Shown piece after piece: positions 28,426 to 35,323 of a stretch of 64,000 bases of DNA (position 1 is its first letter; each line of letters begins with the position of its first letter). The notes below the pieces were generated by a model that did no database searches, was not told the origin of the DNA, and worked only from the letters and a program-made list of their open reading frames with translations. Source of the DNA: Pseudomonadales bacterium. Its GTDB lineage: Bacteria > Pseudomonadota > Gammaproteobacteria > Pseudomonadales > Ketobacteraceae. The position numbers were made by a program, and so were the translations under genes. The DNA is taken from NCBI GenBank assembly GCA_002701845.1, contig NZXG01000005.1, positions 23,714 through 87,713 on the forward strand, in the 5' to 3' direction.

Positions 28426-29394
28426 ATGGATTTTAAAGCGATTTCCGCTGTCGTCGGGCCCGACTTCCAACAGGTAAACGAGTTTATCTTCAAGCAGTTG
28501 CACACCCATGTGCCGCTGATCCGGGAGATCGGCAACTACATTATAGACAGCGGCGGCAAGCGGCTGCGGCCCTTAGTTTGCCTGCTGAGCGCCCGCGCCC
28601 TGGGCTATGAAGGCCACCGCCATGTGGAAATCGCCGCGGTGGTGGAATTCCTGCACACCGCCACCCTGCTGCACGACGATGTCGTCGATGAATCCGTGCT
28701 GCGGCGGGGCCGGGCCAGCGCCAACGCCGTCTGGGGCAACGCCTCCAGCGTGCTGGTAGGGGACTTCCTGATTTCCCGCTCGTTCCAAATGGTGGTGAAC
28801 GTGGGCAATATGCAGGTGCTCAAGATCCTCTCTGATGCCACCAATCTGATCGCCGAAGGCGAGGTGCTGCAGCTTATCAACTGCAAGAACCCGGACACTA
28901 CTGAAGCCCAGTATATGGAAGTAATCCGCTACAAGACCGCCAAGATGTTTGAGGCTTCCGCCCAGTCCGGCGCGGTGCTGGCCGGCCCCAGTCAGGATGT
29001 CGAACTGGCGTTCGCCCGCTACGCCGACCACCTGGGCTCCGCCTTTCAGCTGGTGGACGACGTGCTGGACTACACCGGCAGCGCCGATGAAATGGGCAAA
29101 AACGTGGGGGACGATCTGGCGGAAGGCAAACCCACCCTGCCCCTGATCTACGCCATGCAGCATGCCGAAGCAAGTCAGCAAACCATGATCCGCGACGCCA
29201 TCCGCCACGGCGGACTGGACCATATAACCGCCATCACCGAAGCGGTTCAGACCTGCGGCGCCATCGAATACACCCTGGAACAAGCCCGCCACCAGGCCCG
29301 CCTGGCCAAAGAAGCACTTGGCGAAATCGACGATTCCATGTATAAAGACGCCCTGTTAGCATTATGTGATCTGGCGGTGGCCAGAAATCACTGA
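28426..29394 (+). CDS. ispB: Octaprenyl-diphosphate synthase (trans-polyprenyl synthase)
   Basis: A 322-residue enzyme making the ubiquinone side chain from FPP and IPP. The first Asp-rich motif is LLHDDVVDES, with RRGRASANAVWGN behind it; the second is QLVDDVLDYTG. The N-terminal SGGKRLRPLVCLLSARAL binds IPP. The start at 28426 (MDFKAIS) matches the length of E. coli IspB; an upstream in-frame start at 28390 lacks conservation. No strong RBS is visible. Chain length (C40 or C45) cannot be read from sequence with certainty. Confidence 0.96.
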   Translation: MDFKAISAVVGPDFQQVNEFIFKQLHTHVPLIREIGNYIIDSGGKRLRPLVCLLSARALGYEGHRHVEIAAVVEFLHTATLLHDDVVDESVLRRGRASANAVWGNASSVLVGDFLISRSFQMVVNVGNMQVLKILSDATNLIAEGEVLQLINCKNPDTTEAQYMEVIRYKTAKMFEASAQSGAVLAGPSQDVELAFARYADHLGSAFQLVDDVLDYTGSADEMGKNVGDDLAEGKPTLPLIYAMQHAEASQQTMIRDAIRHGGLDHITAITEAVQTCGAIEYTLEQARHQARLAKEALGEIDDSMYKDALLALCDLAVARNH

Positions 29395-29419
29395 CACATC
29401 AGCCAATGATGGACCCAGT

Positions 29420-29496
29420 CGGAGTGTAGCTCAGCTTGGTAGAGCACTGCCTTCGGGAGGCAGGGGTCGAAGGTTCGAATCCTTTCACTCCGACCA
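29420..29496 (+). tRNA. proK: tRNA-Pro (anticodon CGG)
   Basis: A 77-base cloverleaf with the CCA encoded. The acceptor stem CGGAGTG pairs with CACTCCG; the D arm is GCTC...GAGC; the anticodon stem CTGCC/GGCAG holds loop TTCGGGA with anticodon CGG at 29454-29456; the T arm is GAAGG/CCTTT with TTCGAAT. It resembles E. coli proK. It lies 25 bases after ispB and borders the accessory region on its right. Confidence 0.95.
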
Positions 29497-29844
29497 TTTC
29501 CAAACCGCAAGACTTCCCACACCGCATCCCATCTCCCAGCCAGCCATTTTGACAGCTACGGCAGTCGCACAGATACTCGCCACTCCCAGGCGCCGTCGTT
29601 GCAACAATTACATTGGACCAAGAAGGAAACTATCTTTTTTGCAAACGTCTGATGCCGGGACATGAAAGCACATGGCATCTCCGCCCGGCCAATTCGCACT
29701 TCATCAAGCAAAGTGCGAATTGGCACAGTTCCTGATTGATACCCAGATAGATATGCAACACGATGCTGGCACCGGGCCTACGGAGCACTTCCTTCAACAT
29801 CCTCGGCGCCAGCTTACACAGCAACGGATAAAAGGGATCAGCCA
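29497..29844. other. 348-bp gap after tRNA-Pro without a convincing gene
   Basis: I see no supported coding frame. It contains a perfect 14-bp inverted repeat (29688-29724), and further on a weaker one, GCTGGCaCCG against CGGcGCCAGC with one mismatch, at about 29765-29813. No repeat of the tRNA 3' end was found, so there is no evidence for an attachment-site duplication. Confidence 0.5.
29688..29724. repeat. Perfect 14-bp inverted repeat with 9-base loop
   Basis: GCCAATTCGCACTT (29688-29701) and AAGTGCGAATTGGC (29711-29724) are exact reverse complements. No T-run follows on either strand, so it is not a standard terminator. It could be an operator, a stable RNA hairpin or a remnant end of a mobile element. 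Confidence 0.8.
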
Positions 29845-30003
29845 ATGGATCTTATTCGGGTATTACTGTCAATTCTGTTGCCGCCCCTGGGTGTATTTCT
29901 GCAGGTGGGGATCGGCGCGCAATTCTGGATAAATATCATTCTTACCATCCTTGGGTATATTCCCGGGATAATCCATGCAGTTTGGATCATTGCGAAACGT
30001 TAA
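29845..30003 (+). CDS. Pmp3/YqaE family small proteolipid
   Basis: A 52-residue, very hydrophobic protein. Two membrane helices are visible: LLSILLPPLGVFLQVGIG and INIILTILGYIPGIIHAV, ending WIIAKR. The PPLGVF-QVG and LGYIPGIIHA segments are the signature of the UPF0057/Pmp3 family (E. coli YqaE, yeast Pmp3, plant RCI2), linked to membrane potential and salt or cold stress. An RBS AAGGGA lies 9 bases before ATG, and the stop is TAA. It stands alone between tRNA-Pro and the small hypothetical genes. Confidence 0.9.
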   Translation: MDLIRVLLSILLPPLGVFLQVGIGAQFWINIILTILGYIPGIIHAVWIIAKR

Positions 30004-30215
30004 GGCTATCCCGGAGCGCAAGCAGCCCATGGAATTCCCGCCACGTACTTTCGCAACATGAATGGTGCGCACCTTCAGCGCCCAGGTTTTGCCTGTTCCC
30101 CATCTTTGGCGATGGACTATTTCGTAAGCTGATCGTACGCACTCTCCAGTTCTCCGATCTTTTAAGCGACCACTGTCTTTCTTAGAAGGTTCTGGAAACT
30201 CGAGGAGAACGGCAA

Positions 30216-30626
30216 ATGAGCAACTGTCGCTGGTACGATTCTTTTAAGCTTCGGATGGACATAATGGGTGCGGAAGTGCCTTCGGGGCTGTTCGAAACCT
30301 ATGAGAAATCAGTAGCCACCCTGGGCGCTCTGGTTGCGGCCGCAAATCTTAATCCAGGGATCAGTGCTGCGGCGACGTTGTCAGTGGCCAAAGTGGGTGG
30401 AGGCGGGGTGATTGTCACTCTGGCTGCTCTGGGAGCTGCAGCATACGCTGGCATAGTGGCTGGATGCATGATGATGGCGGCAATAGACAACTCAATCTGT
30501 AGCGCAAGTCAAAAAAACGTGACCACCCAGAGTGTTGCCGCTTTTCTGAAACAACACGGTATTTATGATACCGTTCTGATCGAAGCTGAGGTGATGCGGA
30601 TGCCACGTATAGTGGCGTTGAGTTGA
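30216..30626 (+). CDS. Hypothetical protein with Gly/Ala-rich hydrophobic core
   Basis: A 136-residue protein I do not recognise. After a polar N-terminus of about 40 residues come two hydrophobic stretches rich in Ala and Gly (ATLGALVAAANLNPGISAAA and GGGGVIVTLAALGAAAYAGI), then a polar tail with SQKNVTTQSVAAFLKQHGIY. Four Cys are present. There is no signal peptide. RBS GAGGAG lies 9 bases before ATG. It is followed 16 bases later by a 41-residue membrane protein, so the two probably form an operon. The Gly/Ala hydrophobic hairpin resembles membrane-inserting segments of bacteriocins and toxins, but that is only a resemblance. GC is lower than in the core genes nearby. Confidence 0.65.
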   Translation: MSNCRWYDSFKLRMDIMGAEVPSGLFETYEKSVATLGALVAAANLNPGISAAATLSVAKVGGGGVIVTLAALGAAAYAGIVAGCMMMAAIDNSICSASQKNVTTQSVAAFLKQHGIYDTVLIEAEVMRMPRIVALS

Positions 30627-30642
30627 TTACGGGAGAAACAGC

Positions 30643-30768
30643 ATGTTTGCGAGCATGAAGCCTTGGGATTATTTCATCTTGGCTCTGATTCTTTTGGCTT
30701 TATTTTCGGCCGGATGGTGGCTGTTCGGAGTGATCAGCGGCCGACGACAAAATAACAAGACTGGTTGA
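30643..30768 (+). CDS. Small single-span membrane protein
   Basis: A 41-residue protein: MFASMKPWDY, then one hydrophobic helix (FILALILLALFSAGWWLFGV), then a basic polar tail SGRRQNNKTG. RBS GGGAGA lies 7 bases before ATG. It comes 16 bases after the gene at 30216, and its stop overlaps a possible TTG start of the next frame. I recognise no family. Small basic-tailed membrane proteins in such positions can be immunity or regulatory proteins; nothing here proves that. Confidence 0.6.
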   Translation: MFASMKPWDYFILALILLALFSAGWWLFGVISGRRQNNKTG

Positions 30769-30857
30769 GTACAATACTAACGGCTGGGCAAAATTCCCAG
30801 ACTCCAGGACTTTACATCCAGGCGGCGGCAGTACTGACTCACAGCACTAGATTGATC

Positions 30858-31133
30858 ATGTGGACTTATGTATCAACAGTTCTAGCTGCAGTGACAATTT
30901 TCGGTTTTGCAATGCTTAGTTTTCGCCGATTGAATGACTGGCGCCTGCGCAAGGCCGGCACTCTGCCATCCATAAAAGGCTGCACTCTGGAGCAGATCCG
31001 GCAACTGGAAAGTGAGGGGTTCGAATATTCCGCTTATCTTCGCTTCCGGCAACTTCATAAAACCAATCGAAGCAATAAGCCAGCCTATACAGCCTATTGC
31101 GAACAGGGAAAGACCGCATCACCTCAACGCTGA
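30858..31133 (+). CDS. Hypothetical membrane-anchored small protein
   Basis: A 91-residue protein if started at ATG 30858, or 122 residues from a TTG at 30765 that overlaps the preceding stop. One transmembrane helix (YVSTVLAAVTIFGFAMLSF) is followed by a basic cytoplasmic part: RRLNDWRLRKAG, then LPSIKGCTLEQIRQLESEGF, which looks helical. Neither start has a clear RBS, so the boundary is unsure. It continues the run of small membrane proteins started at 30216. No family assigned. Confidence 0.5.
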   Translation: MWTYVSTVLAAVTIFGFAMLSFRRLNDWRLRKAGTLPSIKGCTLEQIRQLESEGFEYSAYLRFRQLHKTNRSNKPAYTAYCEQGKTASPQR

Positions 31134-31337
31134 ACCCCACCAAAGACATGCAATCAGAGATTGGAAGTTTACAAAGCATAAAGTCAACCTATCTTACAAA
31201 AACGAAATACATCCCCAATTGATCAACATCTATTCCAGGGCGGAAAAACACAAAATACGCCTTGCCCTTAAAATCCATGAGGTTCATAGTGGTCCGCCAC
31301 GGGGCGTTGATTTCACAGCATGCAGCGGGGGTAAATC

Positions 31338-31910
31338 ATGGGACAGTCTGCGCGCAGAACCTACACCTACGACATTAACCTGGAAGACACCAAGAAAGTG
31401 AGCATTAACTCACTATTAAACAGTGGTTTGTTGCGGGAGGGCGCCAGAGGGCAGCTTTCCTGGCTGGTGGACGGCAACTCCGATGGGGCCATCGGGGTGC
31501 AGGGCGGTGAAACCAGTGTCACCCTCAGTTACCGCTACAAAGGCTATGACGGTAGCTGGGAGCCGGTAACCCAGACTGTCGAAATCCTGCAGCCGGCTTC
31601 AGGGGAACACTTTCGGTCCGCCAGATTCAAGTGCCCCAACTGCGGCGAGGCGGTTTCCACGCTGTCCGGTTATGGGCGCCATTTTCTGTGCCGGCACTGC
31701 TATCAGTTTCCCTTCGGCAGTTTCCGCGGCAAAGCCGGACGCTACGGCAAGCAAGCCGGTTCACAACCAGACTACTCTTCCCTGTCCGACCGTCGCAGAT
31801 CACCCCGCAATCAGGATAACAAACACTGCCACCTGGTGGTGGAGGTGATCCCCACTCCCATGATGGATCAAGTGGGTCAGGCTTCCGACCGGGCTTCCAG
31901 CCGGGCCTGA
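31338..31910 (+). CDS. Zinc-ribbon protein of unknown function
   Basis: A 190-residue soluble protein. The N-terminal ~95 residues are beta-rich, with a pattern INSLLNSGLLREGARGQLSW and VTLSYRY. A zinc ribbon follows: CPNCGEAV near residue 99 and FLCRHCYQF near 117. The C-terminus is basic and disordered. The layout (short basic start, L..GLL.G...W, L.Y.Y, then CP.CG and FLCR.C..) recalls a widespread uncharacterised family found in many bacterial genomes, often near mobile DNA; that match is from memory. RBS GGGGG lies 6 bases before ATG. The stop is 20 bases before the glycosyltransferase-like gene, so the two may be cotranscribed. Confidence 0.65.
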   Translation: MGQSARRTYTYDINLEDTKKVSINSLLNSGLLREGARGQLSWLVDGNSDGAIGVQGGETSVTLSYRYKGYDGSWEPVTQTVEILQPASGEHFRSARFKCPNCGEAVSTLSGYGRHFLCRHCYQFPFGSFRGKAGRYGKQAGSQPDYSSLSDRRRSPRNQDNKHCHLVVEVIPTPMMDQVGQASDRASSRA

Positions 31911-31930
31911 CCGCAAAAGGCCGGGCTGCG

Positions 31931-33022
31931 GTGCGGTTGTATTGCGGGATTTCCTTTCACGGTTTCGGACATCTGGCGCAAATGGCACCGGTGGTGGCTG
32001 CTATCCAGCAACAGGTGACTCTGCAATCTCTGGTTCTGCAATGCGCTGCCCCCACCGCGGTACTGGAACAATGGTTTCCCCCGCCTTTTACTCACGTTAA
32101 TCTGGCCACCGACCAGGGAATCCCCATGCTCAATGTCGTGCAGGTGGACCCGGAGGAAACCTTTGCCCAGTATGAGGTGCAATGGCATAACCGGGACTTA
32201 CTGTTGCAGGAAGTGGAGCATCACCTGCGACAGCAGAAGCCGAACCTGGTGCTCTCCAACAACAGCCATCTGCTGTCCAGGGCCGCCGCCAGACTTGGCA
32301 TTCCCTGCTTCCATCTGTGTTCGCTAAACTGGGCGGACCTTTTTAAGGATTATTGCGGTGACCGGCCACAGGCCGATGCCATCTACGAGTCACTGTGCGC
32401 CGACTACAATACCGCAGACGCTTTTTTCCGCTTGCCACCTCATATGCCTATGCCCGGGATGAAAAACCTGGTGGACGTGGGGCCGGTCTGCACACCGGGA
32501 AAGCAGCGGGACCTCCGCCAATGGTTTGATCACTCACCACACATGCGTTACGTACTGGTGACCATGGGCGGCATGCCCTACCCCATTCCTTTCGCCGGCT
32601 GGCCACGCCATGAAGACCTGACCTGGATTAATGGGGGGGCCGGGGTGGAACCGCCCCATGAACATTTTATCAATGCCTCAGACTTACACTTCGCCCACCG
32701 GGATCTGGTGGCCAGTTCTGATGTAGTGATCACCAAACCGGGTTACGGCACCTTTGTGGAGGCGGCCTGTGCCGGCACCCCGGTGCTTTATTTGCCGCGG
32801 GGGAACTGGCCGGAGGAACCTTACCTGTTGGAATGGCAAAAACAACGCAGTTATTGCGCGCCCATCACCCGACAGCAATTGGCGCAGGGCTCACTGCTGG
32901 ATGCCGTTAACGCTGCCTGTGGTCAACGGCCCAGACAAGAGACCCGGGCCACTGGCAGTGGGGAAATTGTTGACTATCTACTGCGCCGGGTGGACCGGCT
33001 GGCGCAGGGGCAACCAAACTGA
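31931..33022 (+). CDS. GT-B fold glycosyltransferase-like protein
   Basis: A 363-residue protein starting with GTG. The N-terminal MRLYCGISFHGFGHLAQMAP has the Gly-rich first loop of MurG/UGT-type GT-B enzymes. The C-terminal nucleotide-sugar half has YVLVTMGGMP, then VVITKPGYGTFVEAACAGTP and LYLPRGNWPEEPYLLEW, a clear acceptor/donor-site pattern. The acceptor is unknown. Related proteins include those annotated as UDP-glucosyl or MurG-like transferases, but the overall similarity is loose. Its 3' end overlaps the convergent kinase gene by 45 bases, an unusually long overlap that should limit both coding ends. Confidence 0.75.
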   Translation: MRLYCGISFHGFGHLAQMAPVVAAIQQQVTLQSLVLQCAAPTAVLEQWFPPPFTHVNLATDQGIPMLNVVQVDPEETFAQYEVQWHNRDLLLQEVEHHLRQQKPNLVLSNNSHLLSRAAARLGIPCFHLCSLNWADLFKDYCGDRPQADAIYESLCADYNTADAFFRLPPHMPMPGMKNLVDVGPVCTPGKQRDLRQWFDHSPHMRYVLVTMGGMPYPIPFAGWPRHEDLTWINGGAGVEPPHEHFINASDLHFAHRDLVASSDVVITKPGYGTFVEAACAGTPVLYLPRGNWPEEPYLLEWQKQRSYCAPITRQQLAQGSLLDAVNAACGQRPRQETRATGSGEIVDYLLRRVDRLAQGQPN

Positions 33023-35263
33023 AAATACCGTGAGTTTACCCGGATGGCTGTTTACGGACACCACCCCGCCATGAGCGGCCACCAGTTCTTTCACCAATGC
33101 CAGGCCCAGACCGGTTCCCTCGGGATTTAATTTTTCCACCTGACCCACCTTCTGGAACTTCACAAACAGCTTTTCCAGATCCGCCGAGGCGATGCCCACC
33201 CCGGTATCCTCCACCGTGAGATTGATCCCGGCCATGCCATCCCGTTGCTGCTCTTCCAAGCGTATTGTGATGTCGCCATCGCTGGTGAATTTGATGGCAT
33301 TGGACAGCAGATTGATGATCACCTGGCGCAGGCGCACCGGGTCGGCCTCAATACTGCCATGGAAGCGGCAGTCCAATCGCAGCCGGGTATTTTTGGCACT
33401 GGCCAACGGCAGAAACTGCTCCTTGGTTTCCACCAGTATCTGGTCCGGCGCCACCTCGGCCATCCGCAACTGTAACTGCCCGAGATCCAGCTTGCTGATA
33501 TCCAGCAGGTTGTTAATCAAGCCCAGCAGATGATTACCGTTGCGCTCCACAATGGTCAGCGCCTCGTAGCTGCGCTGATCCAGGCGATCACCAGCCCGGC
33601 GCAGCACCCGGTGAGTGAATCCGATTACCGAGTTCAAAGGCGTGCGCAACTCGTGGGACATGCTGGCCAGAAACTCAGTCTTGGCCATGCTGGCCCGCTC
33701 CGCCACCTCTTTGGCTTGAGCCAGCTCCCGTGTCTTCAGCGCCACTTCCTGCTCCACCCTTCGCTGCCGGCTGAGCATGGCGAGCAATACCGCCTCCAGA
33801 ATCGCCACATACAACAGGCCGCCAATCAACAGGGCGTAGCTCTGCCAGGAGGAAACCCGCATCACCATTTCATAGGTGGGGCTCAAGCTGGCCCTCAGGG
33901 TCCGGTCCAGCAACTTGAACTCAGTCTGCCACTGGGCATCGCTGATCACCGATGCTCCGCGATGCAGGGGGATGGGAGTGTCTGGATCGGTGATATCCAC
34001 CAGTTGCAGCGCCGCCAGCAGCCCGGGAACAGTCACCGAACGCCGCAACAGTACGTCGATCTGGAACAGCACCTGAGTCACTGCCTGTTGCCCCTGGTTG
34101 GTTTCGAAGGGTCTGGCGTATATATACGCCAGACCGGATTCCGGCGCTTGCATCAACTTGAGTGGCGTGCTGGTTTTAGGCTCACCGGAAGCCAGCGCCG
34201 CGCGAATATCACCGCGGTAATCCAGCGCCAGCACATCCAATCCCTGGACCGTGCGGTTGCCTTCCAAAGGGTAAAGATAGGTGATGGGGAGATAACGGTC
34301 CCGGTCACGGCTCACCACCATTCGCTCATCCAGATCGAGCTCCCGAATATGAAAATCCGCCATGCCCTGCTGGCGCATGGATGCCACAAACTCCGCCCGC
34401 TCCGCATGGGCCACCTGAGGCAGATATTGGATAACACGAATGGAGGGGCTTTGTGCGATCAACGGGCGGCAAAAGGTATTAAACTCACCCATAGACACAA
34501 ACTCACTGGCCATAAAGAAACTGGTGACCGCGCCGCTGACGGTTCTCACTTCGTTCACGTTAAGCGCCAACAGGGCCAGAAACTGCTGACCAATATCGGC
34601 AATCAAGGTTTTGCGGTTTTCCTGTTCCAGTCCGCGCACGAAAAAAAATGTCGCTAACACCAGCACCAGAAATACTACCGGCAACAGCGCCGACTGCCAG
34701 GGCTGAGACCGCCCCAGCCGGCGCCAGGTCAGCAGGTGCACCACCAGGGGCGTCATTACCAGCGCCCCCACAGAGTCCCCCACCCACCACACCATCCAGT
34801 TGTTAAACCAGAACTCCCAGGGCACAATACCCAGCGCCGCCAGCATCACGGAACTGTTCACCGAGTTCACGAGGCTGCAAACGGGACCGATGATCAGCAG
34901 GAACCTCAGGATACTGCCCGCGCTGGTTAATTGCTGTGGCAGCAGCCGGTAACGGAGTAACAGCCAGCGACCCAGCAATCCCTGCAGTACCGCGCCGATG
35001 GATACCGAGAGCACAAACGCCAGGTCAAGGAGGTCGGGGGCCTGGGCCTGATCATAGGCGGTGTTAAGATTGGCGGCCACCGCCCCCAGAAATAATCCCG
35101 GCACCACCGTCGGCCCGTACACCAACAGAAAGCCCAGCGCCACCCCCGCTGACGGCCACACCGGTGTGGCATAGTCCGGCGGCATGGCCAACAATTCAGT
35201 AAAAACACCAAAGCCCCAGTAGAGCAGCAGCAGAATCAGGTTACGGGAAAGGATCTGGGCCAC
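32978..35263 (-). CDS. Sensor histidine kinase with MASE1 and CHASE domains
   Basis: A 761-residue membrane kinase. Residues ~1-200 hold about eight helices of MASE1 type (WPSAGVALGFLLVYG and the WVGDSVGALVMTPLV block). A periplasmic CHASE-like domain (about 215-440) includes VRTVSGAVTSFFMASEFVS and RVIQYLPQV. After a further helix comes HisKA with phospho-acceptor His in FLASMSHELRTPLNS (about residue 535), then HATPase_c with NLLSNAIKFTSDGD, EDTGVGI and GTGLGLALVKELV. There is no receiver domain, so it needs a separate response regulator; none is adjacent. CHASE domains often sense small organic ligands such as cytokinin-like molecules. The ligand here is unknown. Confidence 0.88.
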   Translation of the reverse strand: MAQILSRNLILLLLYWGFGVFTELLAMPPDYATPVWPSAGVALGFLLVYGPTVVPGLFLGAVAANLNTAYDQAQAPDLLDLAFVLSVSIGAVLQGLLGRWLLLRYRLLPQQLTSAGSILRFLLIIGPVCSLVNSVNSSVMLAALGIVPWEFWFNNWMVWWVGDSVGALVMTPLVVHLLTWRRLGRSQPWQSALLPVVFLVLVLATFFFVRGLEQENRKTLIADIGQQFLALLALNVNEVRTVSGAVTSFFMASEFVSMGEFNTFCRPLIAQSPSIRVIQYLPQVAHAERAEFVASMRQQGMADFHIRELDLDERMVVSRDRDRYLPITYLYPLEGNRTVQGLDVLALDYRGDIRAALASGEPKTSTPLKLMQAPESGLAYIYARPFETNQGQQAVTQVLFQIDVLLRRSVTVPGLLAALQLVDITDPDTPIPLHRGASVISDAQWQTEFKLLDRTLRASLSPTYEMVMRVSSWQSYALLIGGLLYVAILEAVLLAMLSRQRRVEQEVALKTRELAQAKEVAERASMAKTEFLASMSHELRTPLNSVIGFTHRVLRRAGDRLDQRSYEALTIVERNGNHLLGLINNLLDISKLDLGQLQLRMAEVAPDQILVETKEQFLPLASAKNTRLRLDCRFHGSIEADPVRLRQVIINLLSNAIKFTSDGDITIRLEEQQRDGMAGINLTVEDTGVGIASADLEKLFVKFQKVGQVEKLNPEGTGLGLALVKELVAAHGGVVSVNSHPGKLTVFSVWLPLRQPVHPAQ

Positions 35264-35323
35264 GAATCCATCGCTTATTCATTACATTCCAGCGATCAAG
35301 AATAACAGGATAACCGGTAGGGT

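Noticed and set aside
29630..29845. 71-codon minus-strand frame between tRNA-Pro and the Pmp3-like gene
   Set aside because: No RBS, no homology recognised, and it contains the perfect inverted repeat; coding is unlikely.
29420..31337. tRNA-Pro as integration site of a genomic island
   Set aside because: No repeat of the tRNA 3' end was found on the right, and no integrase gene is present. The small accessory genes could still be foreign, but there is no evidence for site-specific insertion.
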